From the NCBI GenBank assembly GCA_004563195.1, contig SFTJ01000005.1, forward strand, positions 1 through 64,000: a stretch of DNA of 64,000 bases, in the 5' to 3' direction. Positions within the stretch are counted from its first letter, which is position 1, and each line of letters starts with the position of its first letter. A program made the translations under genes and the position numbers. The notes under the pieces were generated by a model. That model ran no database searches. It had not been told where the DNA came from and was given only the letters and a program-made list of their open reading frames with translations. Below, in pieces: positions 43,893 to 53,685 of this stretch. Origin of the DNA: a bacterium. Its GTDB lineage: Bacteria; Bacteroidota; Bacteroidia; Bacteroidales; Muribaculaceae.

Positions 43893-46800
43893 TTAAGCCT
43901 TGTTTATAATCACATTAAGTTTGAATTCATCCATATCCAATTCTATCACATCGTCGCCGGCTTCGATTGCCGATATGGTGATAGAGTTGGCAAGCACTTG
44001 CTTTGAGATGTATTCGTTATATTCTTCGATAGCGGCATCGGTGTGCTCGTCGCTCGAAATTTTCACATTTATCTTGTCGGTTATCTCAAAATCCTTGCTC
44101 TTGCGTATGTTCTGAATGCGGTTTACAAGTTCACGAGCATAACCTTCGCGCTTGAGTTCTTCGGTAACTGTGACGTCGAGTGCTGTTGTCAACGAGCCTT
44201 CGTTTGCCACCAACCAACCCGGTATGTCCTCCGAGATGATTTCCACATCGTCGGTGGTTACCACGGCTTGCTGACCGGCAATATCGAATGTAAACTGTCC
44301 GTTTTTCTCAAATTCGATGATGTCGCTTTGGCTCATCTGTGCCACGCTCGCTGCAAGTTGCTTCATTATCTTACCAAACTTCGGTCCGAGTTTCTTAAAG
44401 TCGGGCTTCACGCGTTTCACAAGCACGCCTTCTTCGTTGCTCACGAACTTGATTTCCTTCACGTTCACTTCGTTGAGTATCAATGCGCTCATTGCTTCAA
44501 CTTCGCTGCGCTGTTCTTCGTCGAGCACCGGTATCATGATAGTGGAAAGCGGCTGACGCACCTTGATATTGCTCTTGCGACGCAGCGAGAGCACCATAGA
44601 TGTGATATCTTGTGCCACCTTCATCTGTGCTTCGAGACGTTTGTTGACGTTGGCATCGGCAACAGGGTATTTTGCCAAGTGAACCGACTTTTCTACGCCG
44701 GTAGTTACCTTGGTCAAATCGCGATAGAGACGGTCGGCATAGAATGGAGCAACGGGTGCTATCAATAGAGCCACTGTTTCCAAGCACTTGTAGAGTGTCT
44801 GATATGCCGATAGTTTATCTTGATTCATGTCACCACCCCAGAAGCGTTTGCGATTCAAGCGAACGAACCAGTTGCTGAGGTTATCGCCCACGAAGTCCTG
44901 AATTGCACGTGCTGCCTTGGTTGGCTCGTAGTCATCGAGTTGTGCTGTTACATCTTTGATAAGAGTGTTCAAGAGCGACAATATCCAACGGTCGATTTCG
45001 GGACGATCTTCGTAGGGTATCTGCGGCAATGAGTTGTCGAAACCATCTACATTGGCATATAGCGCGTAGAACGAATAGGTGTTGTAGAGTGTTCCGAAGA
45101 ACTTGCGGCTCACCTCTTCCACGCCTGCAGTGTCGAACTTCAAGTTGTCCCATGGCGACGAGTTGCTAATCATATACCAGCGCAATGGGTCAGTACCATA
45201 TTTCTCAATTGCGCCAAATGGGTCGATAGCATTGCCGAGTCGCTTGCTCATCTTATTGCCGTTCTTGTCGAGAACAAGACCATTAGAGATTACCGATTTA
45301 TATGCCACGCTGTCGAACACCATTGTGCCTATAGCATGCAGTGTGAAGAACCATCCGCGTGTTTGGTCCACACCTTCGGCTATGAAGTCGGCAGGATATA
45401 CGGTGCGGTTGTCGAGTGCTTCCTTGTTCTCAAACGGATAGTGAATCTGAGCATAAGGCATAGCGCCCGAGTCGAACCAAACGTCAATCAGGTCGAGTTC
45501 GCGCTTCATAGGTTTGCCTGAGTCTGACACAAGCACTATGTGGTCTACATACGGGCGGTGTAGGTCAATCTTATCGTAGTTGGCCTTACTGTAATCGCCG
45601 GGAACGAAACCTTTATCTTTATATGGATTGCTGCTCATCACTCCGGCAGCCACCGATTTCTCTATTTCGTCGTAAAGTTCGGCAATGCTGCCTATGCACT
45701 TCTCTTCGCCGTCTTCGCTGCGCCAGATTGGCAACGGAGTACCCCAATAGCGGCTGCGGCTGAGGTTCCAGTCGTTCAAATTCTCAAGCCACTTGCCGAA
45801 ACGGCCGGTTCCGGTGTGTTCGGGCTTCCACTTAATGGTCTTGTTGAGCTCGAACATGCGTTCCTTGCATGCTGTCGACTTGATAAACCAGCTATCCAAC
45901 GGATAATAGAGGATAGGCTTGTCGGTGCGCCAGCAGTGTGGATAGTTGTGAACATGCTTTTCTATCTTGAAGGCTGTGCCTGCTTGCTTCATCTTCATGC
46001 AAAGCACTATATTGAGGTCTTCGGCTTTCGAAGCTGCCTTTTCGTCGTATTTTCCGCCTTCGTTATACTTGGGGTCGTAAGCATTCTTCACGTATGCTCC
46101 GGCATATTCGTCATAAACGGCGCTGTTGACGCAGTTTGCAGCAAACCACTCGTCGAGTTCGGCTTCTTCGTAATATTTACCCGAGAAATCTACCATCGGT
46201 CGGGTTTCACCCTTCTTGTTGATCATAAACAGCGAAGGTATGCCTGCTGCCTTTGCCACAGCGGCGTCGTCGGCACCAAAGGTAGGTGCAATGTGCACAA
46301 TACCCGTACCATCTTCGGTGGTCACATAGTCGCCGGGGATAACGCGGAATGCCTCGCTATCCTTTATCACTATATTGTCGCCTTCTTTTGCCACTGGCTT
46401 CACCCATGGGAATAGTTGCTCGTACTTGATACCCACAAGCTGTTCGCCGGTAAACTCGGCTATCACCTTATACGGTATCACCTTGTCGCCTGCAGCATAC
46501 TCGTTGAGTGCTATCTCGGCTCCGGCTGCTGCAAAATAAGCATTGAGTCGAGGCTTTGCCAAAACAAATACTCCGGGTTCGCCGGTATATGGGTTGTAGC
46601 TTTCCACTGCCACATATTCTATCTTCGGGCCAACGCAAAGCGCGGTATTAGAAGGCAATGTCCATGGAGTGGTGGTCCAAGCGATGATAGAGATGCTCTT
46701 TGCAAATTGCTCATCGGCTTTAGCTTTGATTTCTTCCACTACGGCGTTGCCGTTGTCTACCACCTTGAATGTGGCAGTTACGGTGGTATCCTTAACGTCG

Positions 46801-47408
46801 CGATAGCAACCCGGCTGGTTCAATTCGTGTGAACTCAAACCAGTGCCGGCTGCGGGCGAATATGGCTGTATGGTGTAGCCTTTATAAAGCAAGCCCTTGT
46901 TGTAGAGTTGCTTCAAAAGCCACCATAGAGTCTCGATATAACTGTTTTCATAAGTGATATAAGGATGATCCAAATCCACCCAATAACCCATCTTGTGAGT
47001 CAAGTCGGTCCACTCCTTGGTATACTTCATCACTTCGCGACGGCATGCGGCATTGTAGTCATCTACCGAAATCTTCTTGCCGATATCTTCCTTTGTGATG
47101 CCAAGTGCTTTTTCCACACCAAGTTCCACAGGGAGTCCGTGTGTGTCCCATCCTGCCTTACGCATCACCTGATAGCCTTGCATTGTCTTATAGCGGCATA
47201 TAATATCCTTGATAGTGCGCGCCATAACGTGGTGAATACCCGGCATACCATTTGCCGATGGAGGACCTTCAAAGAAAACAAATGAAGGAGCGCCTTCGCG
47301 TTCCTTTATGCTTTGTGCAAACACATCTTCTTCGTCCCACTGCTTTAGAACGGACTTATTTATCTCCGAAAGATTAAATTTACTGTACTCTGTATATTTA
47401 TTTTTCAT
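43893..47408 (-). CDS. ileS: Isoleucyl-tRNA synthetase
   Basis: Class Ia aminoacyl-tRNA synthetase, 1171 residues from ATG 47408. The HIGH-type motif is PPSANGMPGIHHVMAR; the KMSKS loop is NKMSKRLGN. GWDTHGLPVELGVEKALG and GVDQTRGWFFT are conserved. The editing domain (about 200-400) is present and the anticodon-binding domain follows. The long Bacteroidota/eukaryote-like form has an extended C-terminus without a zinc finger. An in-frame upstream ATG at 47462 would lie on the promoter, so it is rejected. It is the first gene of the operon. Confidence 0.97.
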   Translation of the reverse strand: MKNKYTEYSKFNLSEINKSVLKQWDEEDVFAQSIKEREGAPSFVFFEGPPSANGMPGIHHVMARTIKDIICRYKTMQGYQVMRKAGWDTHGLPVELGVEKALGITKEDIGKKISVDDYNAACRREVMKYTKEWTDLTHKMGYWVDLDHPYITYENSYIETLWWLLKQLYNKGLLYKGYTIQPYSPAAGTGLSSHELNQPGCYRDVKDTTVTATFKVVDNGNAVVEEIKAKADEQFAKSISIIAWTTTPWTLPSNTALCVGPKIEYVAVESYNPYTGEPGVFVLAKPRLNAYFAAAGAEIALNEYAAGDKVIPYKVIAEFTGEQLVGIKYEQLFPWVKPVAKEGDNIVIKDSEAFRVIPGDYVTTEDGTGIVHIAPTFGADDAAVAKAAGIPSLFMINKKGETRPMVDFSGKYYEEAELDEWFAANCVNSAVYDEYAGAYVKNAYDPKYNEGGKYDEKAASKAEDLNIVLCMKMKQAGTAFKIEKHVHNYPHCWRTDKPILYYPLDSWFIKSTACKERMFELNKTIKWKPEHTGTGRFGKWLENLNDWNLSRSRYWGTPLPIWRSEDGEEKCIGSIAELYDEIEKSVAAGVMSSNPYKDKGFVPGDYSKANYDKIDLHRPYVDHIVLVSDSGKPMKRELDLIDVWFDSGAMPYAQIHYPFENKEALDNRTVYPADFIAEGVDQTRGWFFTLHAIGTMVFDSVAYKSVISNGLVLDKNGNKMSKRLGNAIDPFGAIEKYGTDPLRWYMISNSSPWDNLKFDTAGVEEVSRKFFGTLYNTYSFYALYANVDGFDNSLPQIPYEDRPEIDRWILSLLNTLIKDVTAQLDDYEPTKAARAIQDFVGDNLSNWFVRLNRKRFWGGDMNQDKLSAYQTLYKCLETVALLIAPVAPFYADRLYRDLTKVTTGVEKSVHLAKYPVADANVNKRLEAQMKVAQDITSMVLSLRRKSNIKVRQPLSTIMIPVLDEEQRSEVEAMSALILNEVNVKEIKFVSNEEGVLVKRVKPDFKKLGPKFGKIMKQLAASVAQMSQSDIIEFEKNGQFTFDIAGQQAVVTTDDVEIISEDIPGWLVANEGSLTTALDVTVTEELKREGYARELVNRIQNIRKSKDFEITDKINVKISSDEHTDAAIEEYNEYISKQVLANSITISAIEAGDDVIELDMDEFKLNVIINKA

Positions 47409-47448
47409 ATCACTTATGAAATATTCATTTACATATTTATATTCGCGT

Positions 47449-47457
47449 GCAAAGATA
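47449..47457 (-). promoter_or_regulatory. Promoter -7 element for the ileS-lysA operon
   Basis: The minus strand reads TATCTTTGC, an exact -7 consensus, about 41 bp upstream of ATG 47408. No convincing -33 TTTG at the usual distance is seen. Confidence 0.6.
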
Positions 47458-47548
47458 CGCAATATCTTGCAATTTTCTAAAACACCTCCATCTTTTTTTA
47501 AGCACGATGGCGGTGCTATCGGTCACATTTCAACAATTTTATAAAATT

Positions 47549-47920
47549 TTAATGCACAATGCTACGCCCTGCCCACACTAATGCCACCCCAAGCAACACA
47601 CTGAGCAGAAAATAAATTCCACACACCACATATTGTCGCGATTGCAGCATCACAAGCATCTCATTCGAAAAGGTGCTGAATGTGGTGAATCCGCCACACA
47701 CGCCGGTGATAAGCAATAAACTTGCATTTTGGCTTAGCAATCCTCCTCTTTCGGCAAGTGCTGCAAGCACGCCTATCAGCAAGCATCCAAGCATATTCAC
47801 GGCAAAAGTTCCTGTAGGGAATGGAGTTACTGTCCATCCGGCGGTAAGTCGGCTCACCGCATATCGCGCCGATGTGCCTATAAATCCTCCCGCGCCGGCT
47901 ATTATCATCTCTTTTAGCAT
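47549..47920 (-). CDS. crcB: Fluoride ion channel CrcB/Fluc
   Basis: A 123-residue fluoride-specific channel with four transmembrane helices. It has the N-terminal GAGGFIGTSARYAVSRL, the invariant TFAVNMLGC segment (Asn) and GVCGGFTTFSTFSNEM, with the phenylalanine box and sodium site. It protects against cytoplasmic fluoride as a dual-topology dimer. ATG 47920 is used because a -7 element (TATATTTGC, 47958-47966) lies about 38 bp upstream; the longer in-frame start would overlap that promoter. No fluoride riboswitch fits in the short leader. Confidence 0.93.
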   Translation of the reverse strand: MLKEMIIAGAGGFIGTSARYAVSRLTAGWTVTPFPTGTFAVNMLGCLLIGVLAALAERGGLLSQNASLLLITGVCGGFTTFSTFSNEMLVMLQSRQYVVCGIYFLLSVLLGVALVWAGRSIVH

Positions 47921-47957
47921 AAGTTCGCGATAATTTGTTTCTATGTTTTTTTGAAGT

Positions 47958-47966
47958 GCAAATATA
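47958..47966 (-). promoter_or_regulatory. Promoter -7 element for crcB
   Basis: The minus strand reads TATATTTGC, matching the consensus. The place where a -33 element would lie is taken by the gdhA terminator hairpin (47973-47999). Confidence 0.5.
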
Positions 47967-47972
47967 CGCAAA

Positions 47973-47999
47973 AACCTCGAGGAACTAATCCCCGAGGTT
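47973..47999 (-). terminator. Terminator of gdhA
   Basis: On the minus strand AACCTCGGGGA and TTCCTCGAGGTT pair around ATTAG with one mismatch, followed by TTTTTG. It lies about 28 bp after the gdhA stop and overlaps the crcB promoter region. Confidence 0.78.
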
Positions 48000-48026
48000 C
48001 TTGATTATGCTATTTCGAAGTAATTA

Positions 48027-49364
<1,338 letters not shown>

Positions 49365-49446
49365 GATACTTGTTATTTGTTTTAAGTGTTATGTCTATAT
49401 TATTATGCTATTGTAATATCGTCTATTGTATTGCAATAATTTCATT

Positions 49447-49455
49447 GCAAATATA
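49447..49455 (-). promoter_or_regulatory. Promoter -7 element for gdhA
   Basis: The minus strand reads TATATTTGC, an exact -7 consensus. A CAA at 49472-49474 (TTG on the minus strand) is a weak -33 candidate (16 bp spacer). Confidence 0.55.
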
Positions 49456-49571
49456 TATCTAATTCTGCTTACAACGACTATTTTTTACCAATTTTTTCTT
49501 ATAGTTCTGCAAAATAATGTTAAATTCGTGGCAAATTGCCATCTCACCTTAATATTTCGCATTGCCTTCAG

Positions 49572-49949
49572 CTATCTTCTGCGGCGCAACAATTTTGGCG
49601 TCACGGCATTTTCATAATGCGTGATTTCGAAATTGCCAGGCTCGCCCACTATGGTTACCACATCAATCTGCATCGACAGCTGATTGATACCATACATCTT
49701 CAGATAGCCTTTGCCTGCATTTATAAGATTGGTGATTTTTTTATCATCGATGGCAAATGTCGGGTCGACGATATCGTTGCTTCTCGTCTTAACTTCCACA
49801 AACACCACAAAACCATCTCTCTCTATCACGAGATCGAGCTCAAACTTGCCGCAACGCCAGTTCTCCTCTCTGATAGTATAGCCTTTCATGATAAAAAATT
49901 CTTTGGTCGCCTCTTCTCCGGCCTTTCCAAGTGTATTGTGTCTTGCCAT
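49572..49949 (-). CDS. yraN: YraN family (UPF0102) putative nuclease-fold protein
   Basis: A 125-residue UPF0102 protein. It has the restriction-endonuclease-like core: HNTLGKAGEEATKEFFIMKG, then NWRCGKFELDLVIERDG and VVFVEVKTRS, which give the E-x(n)-D-x(n)-E-x-K arrangement of PD-(D/E)XK enzymes. The cellular role is unresolved in the family; association with Holliday-junction or recombination functions has only been suggested. A -7 element TAAATTTGC on the minus strand (49974-49982) sits 25 bp upstream. It is divergent from lon. Confidence 0.92.
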   Translation of the reverse strand: MARHNTLGKAGEEATKEFFIMKGYTIREENWRCGKFELDLVIERDGFVVFVEVKTRSNDIVDPTFAIDDKKITNLINAGKGYLKMYGINQLSMQIDVVTIVGEPGNFEITHYENAVTPKLLRRRR

Positions 49950-50207
49950 ACGGTAGCTACATTAGATTACATTGCAAATTTAACAAACCTTTTTGATATT
50001 ATTGCGACTGTTATCACATATTTTTTCGGCTATTATTCGCTTCAACAAATAATATATTTACACATATTTTACTACACCCACATCTTTTGGCACATTATTT
50101 GCAACACAATATATGGCCAAAAGCGCTCCTGCGAGAGCGAAATTTGGCTAAAACAACATATATTTTCACATTATCACTACGATAATATTTTGTACTTATA
50201 ACACAAT

Positions 50208-52607
50208 ATGCCACAGATTATGCCAATAATTGCAGACATACGCTCTTGTGACGACGAGCCTAAACAAATCAACGAAAAGGACTGCGCCATTCTCACCTTG
50301 AGAAATATGGTTCTTTTCCCGGGTGTAACCATGCCGGTGGCAGTGGGCAGAAATGCCTCGCTGCGACTCATCGACGATGCCCGTAAAACCAACAGCTTGA
50401 TAGGTGTGGTATGCCAAAAATCGGCCGAAGTGGAAGTTCCGAGCAAATATGACATCTACCATATAGGCGTGATTGCCGAAATAGTTAATGTGTTGGAACT
50501 GCCCGACAACAGCACAAATGTTATTCTTCACGGAAAGGTTGCATTCCATCTCGATGAAATTACCCAAATGGCTCCTTACATCAAGGGCTCCATTTCATAC
50601 ATCGAGCAAGAAATGCCACCCAAAGACGATAACGAATTTGCTGCGTTGTCGAGCTCGATTTCCGAACTCACCATAGATATGTTCCAAAAAATGGGCGACA
50701 ATGGCAAGGAGATGTCATACGCCATCAAGAATATCAAGGATTCGGACTATCTAATCAATTTCCTGGCTTGCAACTCTCCTTTTGAGCCCGACGTGAAGAT
50801 GAAATTCTTGACAGAAAACTCTGTTAAGACTCGCGCATACTTGCTTTATAAAGAGTTGACAAAAGAAAGCCAATTGCTCGACCTTAAGGCTGCCATACAA
50901 TCGCGCACTCGCGAAGAACTCACGCAGCAGCAGCGCGACCACTTCTTACAGCAGCAGATTCGCACCATTCAGGACGAATTGGGAATTAATGAATTCAGCG
51001 ACATCGATAAATTTGAAAGTCGTGCCAAAAAGATGAAATGGAGCAAGGAGGTGAAGGAGCAATTCAACAAGGAACTTGCCAAACTTGAGCGATTGAACCC
51101 TCAGTCACCCGACTACTCGGTGCAATACACCTATCTCGACCAGATTCTCAATCTGCCTTGGAATGTGTTTACACGCGATAGCTTCAATCTTGCGAAGGTG
51201 GAAAAGAAACTCAATCACGACCACTACGGACTTGAAAACGTGAAGGATCGCATACTTGAACACTTGTCGGTGCTCAAACTGCGCGGCGACATGAAATCGC
51301 CCATCATCTGCCTATATGGCCCTCCTGGAGTGGGTAAAACCTCACTCGGACGCTCTATTGCCGATGCCCTCAATCGCAAATATGCGCGCATATCGCTCGG
51401 CGGTCTGCACGACGAGGCTGAAATAAGAGGTCACCGCCGCACCTACATAGGTGCTATGCCGGGCCGCATCATTCAGGCTCTCATTCGCTGCAAGAGCTCA
51501 AACCCGGTGTTTGTGCTCGACGAAATCGACAAGATAGGCAACGACTTCAAGGGCGACCCTGCTTCGGCTTTGCTCGAAGTGCTCGACCCTGAACAAAATT
51601 CACATTTCCACGACAATTATATCGACATCGATTACGACTTGTCGAATGTGCTCTTCATTGCTACTGCCAACTCTCTTTCTACCATATCGCAACCCTTGCT
51701 CGACCGCATGGAGGTTATAGATATTAGCGGCTATATACAGGAAGAGAAGGTGGAAATAGCCCGCAAGCATTTGCTTCCGAAGCAGCTTCAGGAAAACGGA
51801 TTTGAAAAAAGCGAAATTTCGTTCACCAAGCAAGCCCTTGCTAAAATTATCGATAGCTACACCCGCGAATCGGGCGTGCGCGAACTCGATAAGAAGATTG
51901 CAAAAGTGCTTCGAAAGATTGCTCGCATCAAAGCCACTGCCGAAAAACCGGTTCCAACCACAGTCAACCTCGACAACCTTCGCGAATATCTCGGTCCGGA
52001 AGACTATTCGCGCGACCGCTACGAAGGCAATGAGTTTGCCGGCGTGGTAACGGGATTGGCTTGGACTGCTGTTGGCGGCGAGATTCTCTTTGTGGAGTCG
52101 TCATTATCGAAGGGCAAGGGCGAAAAACTCACTCTCACCGGTAATCTTGGCGATGTGATGAAGGAATCGGCTGTAATAGCCATGCAATACTTGAAGTCGC
52201 ACAGCCAGATGCTCGGCATCGACTACGAACTCTTCGACAAATATAATGTGCACATCCATGTGCCCGAAGGTGCCATACCTAAGGACGGACCCTCGGCGGG
52301 TATTACCATGGTCACTTCGCTGGCTTCGTCGTTTACTCAACGCAAAGTTCGCGACCATTTGGCAATGACAGGCGAAATCACACTTCGCGGCAAAGTGCTT
52401 CCGGTGGGCGGAATCAAGGAAAAGATTTTGGCTGCCAAGCGAGCCGGAATCACCGACATCATTCTCTGCAAAGAGAATAAGAAGGACATCGATGAGATAA
52501 AGGAAACTTATTTGAGCGGTCTTACATTCCACTTTGTAGATACAGTGAAAGAAGTGCTCGACATTGCCCTCCTACCCGACAAAGTGAAGGACGCGATAGA
52601 ACTATAA
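50208..52607 (+). CDS. lon: ATP-dependent protease Lon
   Basis: A 799-residue LonA protease that degrades misfolded and regulatory proteins. The N-terminal LON domain (about 25-230, LRNMVLFPGVTMPVAVGR) leads to the AAA+ module with Walker A GPPGVGKTSLGR (about 371-382), Walker B VFVLDEIDKI and sensor regions. The peptidase domain has the catalytic serine in KDGPSAGITM (about 694) and the lysine in GGIKEKILAAKRAG (about 735). All are intact. The 258-bp region upstream (49950-50207) is AT-rich and holds no clear consensus promoter on the plus strand. A strong terminator follows. Confidence 0.97.
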   Translation: MPQIMPIIADIRSCDDEPKQINEKDCAILTLRNMVLFPGVTMPVAVGRNASLRLIDDARKTNSLIGVVCQKSAEVEVPSKYDIYHIGVIAEIVNVLELPDNSTNVILHGKVAFHLDEITQMAPYIKGSISYIEQEMPPKDDNEFAALSSSISELTIDMFQKMGDNGKEMSYAIKNIKDSDYLINFLACNSPFEPDVKMKFLTENSVKTRAYLLYKELTKESQLLDLKAAIQSRTREELTQQQRDHFLQQQIRTIQDELGINEFSDIDKFESRAKKMKWSKEVKEQFNKELAKLERLNPQSPDYSVQYTYLDQILNLPWNVFTRDSFNLAKVEKKLNHDHYGLENVKDRILEHLSVLKLRGDMKSPIICLYGPPGVGKTSLGRSIADALNRKYARISLGGLHDEAEIRGHRRTYIGAMPGRIIQALIRCKSSNPVFVLDEIDKIGNDFKGDPASALLEVLDPEQNSHFHDNYIDIDYDLSNVLFIATANSLSTISQPLLDRMEVIDISGYIQEEKVEIARKHLLPKQLQENGFEKSEISFTKQALAKIIDSYTRESGVRELDKKIAKVLRKIARIKATAEKPVPTTVNLDNLREYLGPEDYSRDRYEGNEFAGVVTGLAWTAVGGEILFVESSLSKGKGEKLTLTGNLGDVMKESAVIAMQYLKSHSQMLGIDYELFDKYNVHIHVPEGAIPKDGPSAGITMVTSLASSFTQRKVRDHLAMTGEITLRGKVLPVGGIKEKILAAKRAGITDIILCKENKKDIDEIKETYLSGLTFHFVDTVKEVLDIALLPDKVKDAIEL

Positions 52608-52626
52608 TTCTCCACATATTATATAT

Positions 52627-52672
52627 AACGATACGGCTTGCTTTTTTGTGAAGCAAGCCGTATCGTTTTTTA
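52627..52672 (+). terminator. Terminator of lon
   Basis: A 17-bp perfect stem (52627-52643 with 52651-52667; core GATACGGCTTGC/GCAAGCCGTATC) is followed by a T-run. It also faces the convergent SDR gene. Confidence 0.92.
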
Positions 52673-52690
52673 TTTCTCAAAATAACCAAA

Positions 52691-53437
52691 TCAGTCTTTC
52701 TTCGAAACAATTTTCATTTTGGTCCAGATGCACCTCGGCACGAGTCGCCAGAAGAAAACCAGTATGGCATATCGCCAATCCACTATCACCACCTTGCGGC
52801 GTCGCAGCACTGCTTTTACCACCTTGCGAGCCACATAGTTTTTCTCCATTTTCATAGGATACACAGCATTATCGCCGAGCAAATCGGTTGCCACAAATCC
52901 GGGGCGAATATCAGTGAAGGTCACATCCACGCCTTTCATCGAAGCGAGTTGCGACAAAGCTTCGATATAGGTATTCTGGAAACGCTTTGTAGCCGAGTAA
53001 GCCGGAGCTGCACCCAAACCCTTCGTGCCGGCTATCGAAGTGATTGCAGCTATGTGGCCACTACCTTTTTTCTCAAAATAGTGATACACATTATTTATAA
53101 TACGCGCAAATCCCATGGCATTGGTTTCCACAGTGCGCATCTCTTTGTCGATATCGAGATTCGGATTCTGGTAACCGATGCCCGAACTATGAAAATACAG
53201 GTCGATTCCACCCATACTATTAATCAGTTCGTTCAACTTGTGAGGAGCATCTTCGGCGTTGATGTCAATCACTTTATATTGAGTTATAGCATCGTACTCA
53301 GCCACTAACTGCTGCAGAAGCTCTTCCCTACGACCTGCCACAGCCACATTATAACCATTTTGCAACAGCAAAACTGCCACTTCTCTGCCTATGCCCGAGG
53401 TGGCTCCCATCACTATTGCTTGCTTTTGTTTGCTCAT
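52691..53437 (-). CDS. Short-chain dehydrogenase/reductase
   Basis: A 248-residue classical SDR. The cofactor motif is VMGATSGIGREVA (TGxxxGIG), followed by NSMGGIDLYFHSSG, the catalytic serine in AAITSIAG and the YxxxK pair in PAYSATKRFQ. The C-terminus IVDWRYAILVFFWRLVPRC is hydrophobic and could attach the enzyme to a membrane. The substrate is unknown. Transcribed alone; the 248-bp gap to the MFS gene carries promoters only. Confidence 0.9.
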   Translation of the reverse strand: MSKQKQAIVMGATSGIGREVAVLLLQNGYNVAVAGRREELLQQLVAEYDAITQYKVIDINAEDAPHKLNELINSMGGIDLYFHSSGIGYQNPNLDIDKEMRTVETNAMGFARIINNVYHYFEKKGSGHIAAITSIAGTKGLGAAPAYSATKRFQNTYIEALSQLASMKGVDVTFTDIRPGFVATDLLGDNAVYPMKMEKNYVARKVVKAVLRRRKVVIVDWRYAILVFFWRLVPRCIWTKMKIVSKKD

Positions 53438-53631
53438 TTTCTATAATATTGCGAAATATTTCTCGCAAAGTAAAGAAATCTTGAGCATTGAAGCAAATTA
53501 TTTCACATTCTGTGAAATTTTATGTCCCATATCACTATGCACACCACTATTCACTAAGCCAAATACCACAATTTTATGGCTTTTCGAAGGTGATAATTTC
53601 GATTTTTACCGCTCACAATACATTTTTTTGT

Positions 53632-53640
53632 TACTTTTGC
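53632..53640 (+). promoter_or_regulatory. Promoter -7 element for the MFS transporter
   Basis: TACTTTTGC matches the -7 consensus and lies 46 bp before the ATG. A T-tract precedes it; no distinct -33 TTTG at the usual distance. Confidence 0.55.
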
Positions 53641-53685
53641 AGTTTAGAAAGAAATACTTAACATTATAACCTATTCAAAAAAGCA

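Noticed and set aside
47921..48000. Fluoride riboswitch upstream of crcB
   Set aside because: The leader implied by the -7 element is about 30 nt, and the only hairpin there is the gdhA terminator with a different fold.
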